A DNA stretch of 64,000 nucleotides, taken from NCBI RefSeq assembly GCF_001687565.2, contig NZ_CP016534.2:1554501-1618500 (forward strand). The letters run 5' to 3'. The translations under genes and the position numbers were made by a program. Each line of letters begins with the position of its first letter. The first letter of the stretch is position 1. The notes beneath the pieces are model-generated. The model searched no databases. It was not told the DNA's origin and saw only the letters and a program-made list of their open reading frames with translations. Of this stretch, positions 20,439-28,373 are shown one piece after another. The DNA is from Planococcus antarcticus DSM 14505. GTDB lineage: Bacteria > Bacillota > Bacilli > Bacillales_A > Planococcaceae.

Positions 20439-21266
20439 ATGAAGAAATGGTACGCGGTAATCGGTGACCCGATTTCCCATTCCTTATCCCCATTCATGCA
20501 TGAATCGTGGTTTGATGAATATGACATTGATGCTGCTTATCTTCCGATTCATGTGGAGCCATCGCAGTTGGAAAAGTCATTTGAAGCCATGAAAACATTA
20601 GGTATCAGTGGTTTTAATATCACACTACCGCATAAGCAATCCATCGTTCCACTTTTAGGAAAACTAGAAGAAAGTGCTATGCAGATGAATGCTGTCAATA
20701 CGGTGAATTTCGACGGAACACATTACCTAGGCTCCAATACCGATGGCGATGGTTTTGTTCGGTCGATACTTGCTCATTCTGTTGATAAAGCATCAAAAGT
20801 GCTGCTGATCGGAGCCGGAGGTGCTGCGAGAGGCATCGCTTGTGCTTTGAAACGCGCTGGATTTACTGATGTTACAATTACGAATCGAACATTCCGCCGG
20901 GCAGAGGAACTGGCTGCTGAAACTGGCGGTACCGCTGTAACGCTTATAGAATCCGAAGAACGACTGGCTGAATTTGGAGTTCTTATCCAAACCACATCCG
21001 TCGGTTTGGCGACAGGCGAAGCTTTGCCGATTTCGTTGGAGCGTGTTAAGGCGGGGACTTTGGTGGCGGATATTATTTATAATCCGCTTGAGACACCTTT
21101 CTTAAAAAAAGCTGAAGAAAAAAATTGTATTACATTAAATGGCGTTGGCATGTTCGTTTACCAAGGAGCAATCGCTTTTGAAAAATGGACAGGCATACAG
21201 CCAAATACTGAAAAAATGATCCAATTGATCACAGAAAAACTAGGAGGCACTTATGTTAACGACTAA
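20439..21266 (+). CDS. aroE: Shikimate dehydrogenase
   Basis: A 275-aa NADP-dependent enzyme of aromatic amino acid synthesis, which reduces 3-dehydroshikimate. The substrate site is GDPISHSLSPFMH plus NITLPHK with the catalytic Lys-Asp pair (NTDGDGF). The Rossmann loop is GAGGAARGI, followed by NRTFRRAEEL. ATG at 20439 follows GGAGG by seven bases. It overlaps yhbY by 14 bp inside the conserved ribosome-assembly operon. Confidence 0.95.
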   Translation: MKKWYAVIGDPISHSLSPFMHESWFDEYDIDAAYLPIHVEPSQLEKSFEAMKTLGISGFNITLPHKQSIVPLLGKLEESAMQMNAVNTVNFDGTHYLGSNTDGDGFVRSILAHSVDKASKVLLIGAGGAARGIACALKRAGFTDVTITNRTFRRAEELAAETGGTAVTLIESEERLAEFGVLIQTTSVGLATGEALPISLERVKAGTLVADIIYNPLETPFLKKAEEKNCITLNGVGMFVYQGAIAFEKWTGIQPNTEKMIQLITEKLGGTYVND

Positions 21267-21552
21267 ACAAAAAAGCTTTTTGAGAAGCGAAGCGCATCAT
21301 CTTGATCCGATTTTCCAGGTTGGCAAAGGCGGAGTTAGTGATGCAATGCTCGTACAAATAAAAGAAGCCTTAGAAAAACGTGAATTAGTAAAAATCAGCA
21401 TTCTTCAAAACAATGAAGATGGCAAAGATGAAGTGGCAAAAGCCTTGGCTAAAGGAACAAAATCACAATTGGTTCAATTGATCGGCCATACGGTAATTCT
21501 TTATAAGCAGTCGGTTCATAATAAACGGATTGAGTTACCGGTTAAGAGATGA
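21253..21552 (+). CDS. yhbY: CRM-domain RNA-binding protein YhbY/YqeI
   Basis: A 99-aa single CRM-domain protein. LTTKQKSFLRSEAHHLDP and FQVGKGGVSD carry the GxxG RNA-binding loop. The family binds pre-50S ribosomal particles. It overlaps both neighbours (aroE by 14 bp, nadD by 4 bp). RBS AGGAGG precedes the ATG. Confidence 0.93.
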   Translation: MLTTKQKSFLRSEAHHLDPIFQVGKGGVSDAMLVQIKEALEKRELVKISILQNNEDGKDEVAKALAKGTKSQLVQLIGHTVILYKQSVHNKRIELPVKR

Positions 21553-22133
21553 AAAAAGTAGGGATTTTGGGCGGAACCTTTAATCCGCCTCATCTCGGCC
21601 ATTTGATTATGGCTAATGAAGCATATTATTCAGTCGGCTTGGACGAAGTGCGCTTTATGCCTAACTTTATTGCACCTCATAAGGAAGTGGCAGGGGCCAG
21701 TGCAGAGCAGCGGCTGACGATGACCCAACTGGCGACTGCAGGTCATCCGCATTTTCGCGTGGAAGATTTTGAAATCAACAGCGGCGGAGTTTCCTATTCA
21801 TTCGATACGCTGACTAAGCTGACCGGACAAGAACCTGATGCGGAGTTCTTTTTTATTATTGGGGGAGATATGATAGAAGGCTTGCCTTCTTGGCATCGAA
21901 TCGATGAGTTGATAAAGTTGATTCGCTTTATCGGAGTCAAGCGATCGGGTTACAATATAGAGACACCTTACCCGGTTATGATGATCGAATCGCCGGAATT
22001 GCTGCTGTCATCAACGATGTTGAGAGAACGCGCTGCAAATCGGCCATTAACTTTTTTGGTGCCGGAAAAAGTGGAAGCTTTTATTCGAAAGGAGCGATTG
22101 TATGGATCACAGCCAAATGCTTCAAGCCGTTAA
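21549..22133 (+). CDS. nadD: Nicotinate-nucleotide adenylyltransferase
   Basis: A 194-aa nucleotidyltransferase that makes deamido-NAD from nicotinate mononucleotide and ATP. The signature GGTFNPPHLGHL is at residues 8-19, and LLSSTMLRER is the C-terminal ISSTxxR-type motif. The order nadD-yqeK is nearly universal in Firmicutes. The frame overlaps yqeK by 32 bp. Confidence 0.95.
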   Translation: MKKVGILGGTFNPPHLGHLIMANEAYYSVGLDEVRFMPNFIAPHKEVAGASAEQRLTMTQLATAGHPHFRVEDFEINSGGVSYSFDTLTKLTGQEPDAEFFFIIGGDMIEGLPSWHRIDELIKLIRFIGVKRSGYNIETPYPVMMIESPELLLSSTMLRERAANRPLTFLVPEKVEAFIRKERLYGSQPNASSR

Positions 22134-22677
22134 AGAAAGACTTCCTGAAAACCGATTTACACACGTGCTTGGCGCAGTGGATACTGCTGTTGAACTAGCC
22201 AAAGAGTTTGATGTTTCCGAGTCCAAAGCGCGGACCGCTGCAATTCTGCATGATGTAGCGAAATTTTCGGATCGAGAATGGATGAAGTCGATTATCATCT
22301 CTGAAAAAATGGATCCTTTATTGCTTGAATATCATTCGGAACTTTGGCATGCTCCTGTAGGTGCCCATCTGGCGAAAATCGAATTTGGAGTGGAAGATGA
22401 AGATGTGCTCAACGCGATCCGTTATCATACAACGGGGCGTGAAGCGATGTCTGATTTAGAAAAAATTGTCTATGTTGCTGATTTGATCGAACCGAACCGT
22501 AAATTTTCAGGTGTTAAAGAATTGCGACAATTAAAGGAACAAGGATTGGATGTTATGATGGAAGCCTCGGTCAAACATTCCATCGAATTTTTAGTATCGA
22601 AAAATCAACCGGTATTTCCGGATTCACTGAAGTGCTATAACGACTTCGTGCAACAGAAAGGGAAAGTGAAAGAATGA
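22102..22677 (+). CDS. yqeK: Symmetrical Ap4A hydrolase, HD-domain (YqeK)
   Basis: A 191-aa HD-domain phosphohydrolase. The metal ligands are visible: the HD dyad at 50-51 (AILHDVAKF), then HAPVGAH, IRYHTTGR and VYVADLIEPNR. The family splits diadenosine tetraphosphate into two ADP. ATG at 22102 has AAAGGAG upstream inside nadD. It ends by overlapping rsfS by 4 bp. Confidence 0.93.
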   Translation: MDHSQMLQAVKERLPENRFTHVLGAVDTAVELAKEFDVSESKARTAAILHDVAKFSDREWMKSIIISEKMDPLLLEYHSELWHAPVGAHLAKIEFGVEDEDVLNAIRYHTTGREAMSDLEKIVYVADLIEPNRKFSGVKELRQLKEQGLDVMMEASVKHSIEFLVSKNQPVFPDSLKCYNDFVQQKGKVKE

Positions 22678-23012
22678 CTAAAGAAACTTTACTACAAGTA
22701 GCTTACAACGCTGCAGAAGATAAAAAAGCAGAAGATATCGTTGTCTTGAATATGGAGGGGATTTCACTGTTGGCTGACTTTTTCGTCATCTGCACAGGGA
22801 ATTCTGATCGCCAAGTTCAGTCGATCGCAAAAGAAATTATGGATAAAGCCCATGAAGAAGGCCATGAAGTGAAAAGCATCGAAGGATTTGATTCTGCACG
22901 CTGGATCCTCGTCGATCTTGGTGATGTAGTGGCACACGTTTTCCATAAAGACGAACGCTCATACTATAACCTTGAACGCCTGTGGAGAGAAGCTCCACAA
23001 ATGGAAATATGA
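22674..23012 (+). CDS. rsfS: Ribosomal silencing factor RsfS
   Basis: A 112-aa protein (YqeL) that binds uL14 on the 50S subunit and blocks subunit joining when nutrients are short. VLNMEGISLLADFFVICTGNSDRQ, in two halves, and WILVDLGDVVAHVFHKDER are the family signatures. The TGA overlaps the ATG of yqeM. Confidence 0.94.
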   Translation: MTKETLLQVAYNAAEDKKAEDIVVLNMEGISLLADFFVICTGNSDRQVQSIAKEIMDKAHEEGHEVKSIEGFDSARWILVDLGDVVAHVFHKDERSYYNLERLWREAPQMEI

Positions 23013-23734
23013 AATACGGAAAATTTGCCGCAGTCTATGATGGACTGATGGAAGATATTCCTTATGACAAGTATGTGGAGTGGGTCGCTTCCCATGTTCC
23101 ATCCGGCAAATTGCTGGATGTAGCGTGTGGAACTGGCGGATTATCACAGCTTTTTGCTGAAATGGGCTATGATGTGACCGCCAGCGATTTATCTGAAGAC
23201 ATGCTAACGGTTGCCAATCAACGTTTTCAAGAAGCAAACCAGTCAATTCCGGTACTTCAATTATCCATGGATAATTTAGAGGGACTGAGTGGTTTCGATA
23301 TCGTCACGATCGCTATTGACTCTCTCAATTACTTGCAGGACGAGCAACAGGTTCAGCAGACATTTAAAGAAGCTTATAAAGCCTTAAACTCTGGCGGTCA
23401 TTTTTTCTTTGACGTGCATTCTATTGTCAAAGTGGATGAGGTCTACATGGCCAGTCCGTTTGTTTACGATGCGGAAGAAATTGCTTATATTTGGCATACA
23501 GAGCCAGGTGAAGCGGAACATAGCGTCATTCATGACATGACTTTTTTTGTTCAACACAATGAATTATTTGAGCGTTTTGAAGAAACGCATGAGCAGCGAA
23601 CGTTTTCTGTTGATGTTTACACAAAGTGGTTAGAAGCTGCGGGGTTTTCTGTAGAGTCAGTGACAGCTGACTTTTCGGATCAAGTGCCAGACAAAGAAAG
23701 TGAACGCATTTTCTTTCATGCGAAAAAAGCATAA
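23009..23734 (+). CDS. yqeM: SAM-dependent methyltransferase YqeM
   Basis: A 241-aa class I methyltransferase. YGKFAAVYDGLMEDIPYD is the typical N-terminus; the SAM loop is LDVACGTGGLS and motif II is ASDLSEDML. The substrate is unknown. ATG at 23009 shares bases with the rsfS stop (ATGA), so translation is coupled; a longer frame from 22982 lies inside rsfS and is rejected. It is the last gene of the operon. In B. subtilis comER follows on the other strand; it is absent here. Confidence 0.9.
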   Translation: MKYGKFAAVYDGLMEDIPYDKYVEWVASHVPSGKLLDVACGTGGLSQLFAEMGYDVTASDLSEDMLTVANQRFQEANQSIPVLQLSMDNLEGLSGFDIVTIAIDSLNYLQDEQQVQQTFKEAYKALNSGGHFFFDVHSIVKVDEVYMASPFVYDAEEIAYIWHTEPGEAEHSVIHDMTFFVQHNELFERFEETHEQRTFSVDVYTKWLEAAGFSVESVTADFSDQVPDKESERIFFHAKKA

Positions 23735-24110
23735 GAATATTAACTGTGGGGCTGTCCCAAAAGGTCGTAGAAAATGACTTTTGGTGACAACCCTTTTGTC
23801 GTTCTCGGAAAGACCGGATAATTTCCATTGCGGCGGACGCTTTCGGGCTCACAGGATGTGAGTCATGTAGCTTGCGCGACTGGACGTCGCGGTACCAGCT
23901 GCCAGGGCACGGCCTCTGCCGCTCGCTTCGCTGCACTCAGTCCAGTGTCCGGCTCGCTTCGCTGCTCCCTAGAAGTCGCGGCCTTTATTCCAATCAGCCT
24001 ATTCTAAAAATGTAGATAGAAAAATTGGTGGAGAAAAATCAAGCATTTATCTTCACCACTCTTATTTTTAAAGAGTTATAGGATAGCCTCTTTTTGCTTT
24101 TTAAAAAAGA
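23735..24110. other. Gene-free gap between yqeM and comEA
   Basis: No convincing coding frame and no comER. A weak hairpin (CCAAAAGGTC / GACTTTTGG, 23757-23783) may end yqeM transcription. The GC-rich repeat follows at 23828-23990, then AT-rich sequence. Confidence 0.6.
23828..23990. repeat. Dispersed GC-rich intergenic repeat, copy 3
   Basis: Begins GCGGCGGACGCTTTC and ends CTAGAAGTCGCGGCC. It shares 'ggcacggcctctgccgct' and 'cactcagtccagt' type words with the copy at 8141-8261. It is longer than the other copies because of extra sequence near 23850-23905. Confidence 0.6.
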
Positions 24111-24140
24111 TAGACAACTGGAATTGAATTATTATATAAT
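24111..24140 (+). promoter_or_regulatory. Probable promoter of comEA with overlapping palindrome
   Basis: TAGACA (24111-24116), 18-bp spacer, TATAAT (24135-24140). A perfect inverted repeat TTGAATTAT-TAT-ATAATTCAA (24124-24144) covers the -10 box, as an operator would. Confidence 0.5.
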
Positions 24141-24188
24141 TCAAACAGCTTCTATTTAATTGTCTTCTGAAGAAACGAGGAATGCTAG

Positions 24189-24809
24189 CTGAAACTTTCC
24201 CAGCTTCAGAATAAACCCGCTTGGCTGCTGATCCCCACAGCTGTCATTGCGCTGATGATTTATTTCTTTTTTTCACAAGGAAAGCCGGAAACTACTCCTG
24301 CTACTTCTCTCGAACTGATCAACGCTGAATCCCCTCAGCAGACGGAAACCCCTGAAAACGAAAATCCCGTAACCACAGCCCCATTGATGATTGATATGAA
24401 AGGGCAAGTGGTCAATCCAGGTGTATACGAACTTCCGGCTGGATCCCGCATGCAGGATGCTATCGATGCAGCTGGTGGATTCACAGCTGATGCAGACAGC
24501 CGTGCCATCAATCTTGCGTTGATCGTCATGGATGAAACCAGTCTGTATGTGCCGGCAGCCGGCGAAGAGTTTGTCTTGCCTACAATGTCACAGACTGCCT
24601 CAGCGGGCAACAGCAGCTTGATCAACATCAATCTGGCCACTGAAGCGGAATTGATGGAACTGCCTGGCATTGGCCCTTCAAAGGCCACTGCTATCCTGAC
24701 TTATAGAGACGAGGCTGGAAGTTTCAAGACTCCGGAAGAATTGATGGAAGTCACCGGCATCGGCGATAAAACCTTTGAACAATTAAAAGATCTGATCATC
24801 GTTAAATAG
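24189..24809 (+). CDS. comEA: Competence DNA receptor ComEA, apparent CTG start
   Basis: The first ATG of the frame (24255) would lose the charged N-terminus and half the membrane anchor. The frame is open back to a TAG at 24186-24188. The codon after it, CTG at 24189, lies eight bases after GAGG and gives a 206-aa protein (B. subtilis ComEA: 205) starting with the charged and polar residues KLSQLQNKPAW and a full transmembrane helix. A SLBB-like segment follows (about 55-130), then the C-terminal helix-hairpin-helix pair (NINLATEAELMELPGIGPSKA, in parts, and VTGIGDKTFEQL). It binds incoming DNA outside the membrane. A mutation or sequence error removing an ATG is the alternative. Confidence 0.85.
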   Translation: MKLSQLQNKPAWLLIPTAVIALMIYFFFSQGKPETTPATSLELINAESPQQTETPENENPVTTAPLMIDMKGQVVNPGVYELPAGSRMQDAIDAAGGFTADADSRAINLALIVMDETSLYVPAAGEEFVLPTMSQTASAGNSSLININLATEAELMELPGIGPSKATAILTYRDEAGSFKTPEELMEVTGIGDKTFEQLKDLIIVK

Positions 24810-24831
24810 AAGGACACACGACAAAAGGCGG

Positions 24832-24859
24832 TTGACGAAAACATTGCCTCTGCTACAAT
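24832..24859 (+). promoter_or_regulatory. Sigma-A promoter before comEB
   Basis: TTGACG (24832-24837), 16-bp spacer, TACAAT (24854-24859), 31 bp before the comEB ATG. It would let comEB-comEC be made independently of comEA. Confidence 0.7.
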
Positions 24860-24890
24860 TATTTTAACTACACACGCAGGAGGCAATTAA

Positions 24891-25463
24891 ATGAAGCGAA
24901 TAACTTGGGACCAATTCTTCATGGCACAAAGCCATCTACTGGCACTCAGAAGCACCTGCACACGCCTGGCTGTCGGAGCGACTATTGTGCGCGACCGTAG
25001 AATCATGGCGGGCGGCTACAACGGATCGATATCCGGTGGCGATCATTGCATCGATAAAGGTTGCTACGTGGTCGATGGGCATTGTGTCCGGACGATTCAT
25101 GCGGAAATGAATGCATTATTGCAATGCGCGAAATATGGCGTCAGCGTCAATGGAGCGGATATGTATGTCAGCCATTTTCCTTGTCTGCAATGTACCAAGT
25201 CGATTATCCAATCTGGCATTGCCCGGCTGTATTATGCCACAGACTATAAAAACCACGAGTATGCTATCGAATTATTGGAACAGGCTGGAGTAGAAGTGGT
25301 GCAAGTGGTATTCGATGAGCGTAAAATCGACTTTTTGAGTGTTGAAAAATCAGCTCTTTACGTGGAGTTACTGGAGAAGTTGCGTGAAAAAGGCGGAAGT
25401 GAAGAAGAATTGGCCCATTATAATGAACGGGTGAATCAATTATTCGGAGAAATCGAAGTGTAA
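24891..25463 (+). CDS. comEB: dCMP deaminase family protein ComEB
   Basis: A 190-aa zinc deaminase. HAE at 70-72 and PCLQC at 97-101 form the zinc and proton-transfer site. GGYNGSISGGDHC is the dCMP-binding region. It converts dCMP to dUMP for dTMP synthesis; in B. subtilis it lies in the competence operon but is not needed for DNA uptake. RBS GGAGG lies upstream, and a separate promoter precedes it. Confidence 0.94.
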   Translation: MKRITWDQFFMAQSHLLALRSTCTRLAVGATIVRDRRIMAGGYNGSISGGDHCIDKGCYVVDGHCVRTIHAEMNALLQCAKYGVSVNGADMYVSHFPCLQCTKSIIQSGIARLYYATDYKNHEYAIELLEQAGVEVVQVVFDERKIDFLSVEKSALYVELLEKLREKGGSEEELAHYNERVNQLFGEIEV

Positions 25464-25540
25464 CAGCGACACATTTTTTATACCTGGCAGCAGCGACAGC
25501 TCTTGCCACATATGCAGCGCATGAAACAGCGGTTCAGCTC

Positions 25541-27736
25541 GTGTTCATGACGCTGCTTTTTTGTTGGATGTACTGGAAAAAAGAAAGTTTGTCGCTGGTC
25601 ATCAGCATTCTTTTATTTGCTTGTGCTGTTTACTTGGTACAAGATTTCCGAAGCCAAGATAGTTTTGACTATTCCCGGCCTTATTCAGGAAAACTGGAAT
25701 TTCAGGCGGGTGCAGTAATCGATGGCGATAGTCTTAGAGGATTTGCGGTCTTAAGCGGTGAGACGGTTGTCTATGCGCGTTACCGCATGAGCTCAGAAGA
25801 AGAGAAGCTTCAAATGGAGAGCCTGATGGATGGATCAGTATTCCAAGTGTCTGGTGTTTTTGAAGCACCTTCCCCGCCTTCCCATCGTTTTTCATTTAAT
25901 ATGGCTGACTACCTGCAGCATAATGGAGCCGTTTCGCTGTTGACGATCCAGTCGATAGAGAGAGCTGAGGCAAACGAAACCTGGCACAATCGGTTATTAG
26001 ACAGAAGAGATGCCCTCAAACACCACATCCGTGAGCATTTTCCTGAAAGCCTGGCAGCAGAAGCAGAAGCTTTGCTGATCGGCGAACGGGAAAACATGGA
26101 TCCCGAAGATCAACGGGTGTATCAGACACTCGGAATTTCTCATTTATTCGCCATTTCAGGATTGCATGTAGGGATTGCGTCAGGCCTGATGTATGGTATT
26201 CTCGTTCGTTTGCATGTCAGAAAAGAGACGGCGATCATCGTTTTGTTGATTGTCCTACCTCTTTATGCAGTAATAGCGGGTGGAGCTCCTTCTGTTTGGC
26301 GGGCTGTGAGCATGGTGACTGTCGTATTGGCTGGAAAACTATTTGGCTTTCGGTTGCCTATTGCAAGTGTTATGTTAACTAGCATAATCGTTTTTATATT
26401 ATGGAATCCTTACGCCATGTACAAAATTGGTTTTCAACTGTCTTATGGAGCGACATTCGGCATTATTTACTCATTAAAATTTCTCAGTAGAATTCAGTCT
26501 ACTGTCAAAGTGGGGTTTGTCATTACGTTCATCTCGCAGACAACGCTGTATCCGCTGCTGCTGTTTCATTTCTATGAGCTGTCGCTGTCTGCGTTCGTGG
26601 TCAATAGCCTTTTTGTTCCTTTATTTACTTTTCTCATCCTGCCTGCAAATTTTCTTTTACTATTTCTTACGGCAGTATGTCAGCCAGTAGCAAATTTTGT
26701 CTTTTATTTTTATGAACCTTTGCGTGGGCTGATCGGTCAATTCATGATTTGGCTAGCCGAATTGCCTTATCAGCTTTGGAACCCAGGCAAGCCTGGGGGT
26801 GTTATCGTATTAATTCTGATAGCCAGCGTTTATTTGTTCTATTGTACCGCTGAGCGAAAATTCCGCTGGCGACAGTTGCTGATCCTATTAGTACCGGCCC
26901 TGCTGTTCACTGCATTGCCATATCTCGATCCACGTTTAAAAGTAACTTTTCTGGATGTTGGCCAGGGAGACAGTGCACTGATCGAATTGCCTCACCGTAA
27001 GGGCGTTTACTTAATTGATAGTGGCGGTTTGCTACGGTTTGATACCGAAGACTTCAAAGAGAGGAAACGGCCATTTGAAATCGGTCGGCAGGTTGTGGCA
27101 CCTTACCTGAAAGGCAACGGCATCTCTTCAATCGATACCTTTATCATTTCTCATCCCGATGCAGACCACGCTGAAGGAGCCGAAGAAATTTTCCGGCTGT
27201 TTCCGATTGGTGAGCTGCACCTGACGCCCGGCTCGGCATCGAATGCATTAATGGTGGAGTTAGCACCGGACGCTGCAGAAGCTAGAGTGGTCTTTCCGGG
27301 TGGCGGGTCTAATTGGGCCGTGGGAGAGACGCAATTCACTTATTTGTCTCCAATGGATGCCGAGTATGAAGGCAACAACGATTCGTTGGTGCTATTGATG
27401 AAGGCTGGAGATTACAGTGTTTTATTTACAGGTGACTTGGAGGCGGAAGGCGAGAGGGATCTGCTTGCGCCCTATGGCGATGAACTTGCCGGACTGACAG
27501 TGCTGAAGGTAGGCCATCATGGCAGCAAGACGTCAAGCAGCGAAGAATTTTTGGCTGCCCTGAAGCCCGCTCTGTCGATTTTCTCGACAGGAGTAGACAA
27601 TCGCTATGGTCACCCGAGCCCGGAAGTCGTGGAACGGTTTAATGAAATGGAGCTTGATACGCTGAACACAGCAGAAAACGGTTCTATCAGGCTGCTCTTC
27701 GATAAGGGAGAGCTCAAGTTTGAAACCATGCGCTGA
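25541..27736 (+). CDS. comEC: DNA internalization protein ComEC/Rec2 (start too short)
   Basis: At least 731 aa. The order is an N-terminal membrane pair, an OB-like extracellular DUF4131 segment, the 'competence' multi-helix membrane domain (LFAISGLHVGIASG), and a C-terminal metallo-beta-lactamase-like domain (FLDVGQGDSALIELP, ISHPDADHAEGAEE, VGHHGSKTSSS). It forms the channel that brings single-stranded DNA into the cell. GTG at 25541 has no ribosome-binding site and cuts the first membrane helix. The frame is open back to 25427 and encodes more hydrophobic residues (HFLYLAAATALATYAAHE) without any ATG, GTG or TTG. The true start is unresolved. Confidence 0.9.
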   Translation: MFMTLLFCWMYWKKESLSLVISILLFACAVYLVQDFRSQDSFDYSRPYSGKLEFQAGAVIDGDSLRGFAVLSGETVVYARYRMSSEEEKLQMESLMDGSVFQVSGVFEAPSPPSHRFSFNMADYLQHNGAVSLLTIQSIERAEANETWHNRLLDRRDALKHHIREHFPESLAAEAEALLIGERENMDPEDQRVYQTLGISHLFAISGLHVGIASGLMYGILVRLHVRKETAIIVLLIVLPLYAVIAGGAPSVWRAVSMVTVVLAGKLFGFRLPIASVMLTSIIVFILWNPYAMYKIGFQLSYGATFGIIYSLKFLSRIQSTVKVGFVITFISQTTLYPLLLFHFYELSLSAFVVNSLFVPLFTFLILPANFLLLFLTAVCQPVANFVFYFYEPLRGLIGQFMIWLAELPYQLWNPGKPGGVIVLILIASVYLFYCTAERKFRWRQLLILLVPALLFTALPYLDPRLKVTFLDVGQGDSALIELPHRKGVYLIDSGGLLRFDTEDFKERKRPFEIGRQVVAPYLKGNGISSIDTFIISHPDADHAEGAEEIFRLFPIGELHLTPGSASNALMVELAPDAAEARVVFPGGGSNWAVGETQFTYLSPMDAEYEGNNDSLVLLMKAGDYSVLFTGDLEAEGERDLLAPYGDELAGLTVLKVGHHGSKTSSSEEFLAALKPALSIFSTGVDNRYGHPSPEVVERFNEMELDTLNTAENGSIRLLFDKGELKFETMR

Positions 27737-28036
27737 ACAAGGAAAAGTGTAAGCAGCCGTAAAGATTCGACGGGCATAAGACGATTTGGCGAAGCGGCGT
27801 ATTTTCAGCCGCACAGCCAGAGTGGCTTATGCCTCTAGAATCTGGCTGCTGGAGTCTGAACTAAAAGAAAAGTGTAAGCAGCTTCGTGATTCTGGAGGCA
27901 GAAAAATAGAAAACCTAGCAAACTGGAGATATTTCAGGAAGATCGCAGGAAAGTGGAACTGTTTTGCGGAATATCAGATGCAAAGATGTGAAGGTTCATA
28001 TTTCAACACATCAAAAGTTTATATTTTTTTGAACAA
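27737..28036. other. Gene-free gap after comEC
   Basis: Contains the diverged repeat element at 27742-27882 and about 150 bp of unremarkable AT-rich sequence. A 96-codon open frame here (27786-28076) runs through the repeat and the terminator and is not a gene. Confidence 0.6.
27742..27882. repeat. Diverged single copy of the 120-bp element, flanked by 16-bp direct repeats
   Basis: The core 27773-27833 (GGCATAAGACGATTTGGCG ... CAGAGTGGCTTATGCC) is the reverse complement, with mismatches, of the unit repeated at 50581-51327. The element is bounded by GAAAAGTGTAAGCAGC at 27742-27757 and again at 27867-27882. It starts five bases after the comEC stop codon and folds into a long imperfect hairpin. 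Confidence 0.75.
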
Positions 28037-28074
28037 CAAAAAAAGGTTCCAGGTCTTTGACTGGAACCTTTTTT
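28037..28074. terminator. Bidirectional terminator between comEC and yqzM
   Basis: Perfect stem GGTTCCAG / CTGGAACC with A run to the left and T run to the right. Confidence 0.85.
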
Positions 28075-28081
28075 GATTTAA

Positions 28082-28216
28082 TTACCGTGCTGCGAATTGT
28101 ACAACTCCAGCGATGATAAAGATAAGGGCGAAAAATCCAAAGGATACGACGAAGCCCATCCCAGCATCGATTGCATCGTTACGTTTGGACTGTACATTCT
28201 GTTCAAATTCATTCAT
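28082..28216 (-). CDS. YqzM family small membrane protein
   Basis: A 44-aa protein read on the minus strand. It begins NEFEQNVQSKRNDAIDAG, continues with one hydrophobic helix (FVVSFGFFALIFIIAGVV) and ends QFAAR. Both sequence and place (between comEC and holA, opposite strand) match YqzM of B. subtilis, also 44 aa. GGAGGG lies six bases before the ATG at 28216. The function is unknown; it is a conserved short membrane peptide. Confidence 0.9.
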   Translation of the reverse strand: MNEFEQNVQSKRNDAIDAGMGFVVSFGFFALIFIIAGVVQFAAR

Positions 28217-28373
28217 TGAAATCCCTCCTAATTCCTTCTAATTATAAGCGAAGTCAACACAAAAATCTAGATTGAAGTAGACTTAAACAGATGAATTTCT
28301 CTGCTGACACATAACTGTCAAATACACAAAGCGGTGAAAATCCGATATAGTAAAGGAAGGGGAGGCTGATAAG

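Noticed and set aside
24255..24809. comEA starting at ATG 24255
   Set aside because: It lacks a ribosome-binding site and truncates the membrane anchor; the CTG at 24189 fits the family better.
27786..28076. 96-codon open frame after comEC
   Set aside because: It runs through the repeat element and the terminator, has no good ribosome-binding site, and its translation resembles no protein; an artefact of the repeat.
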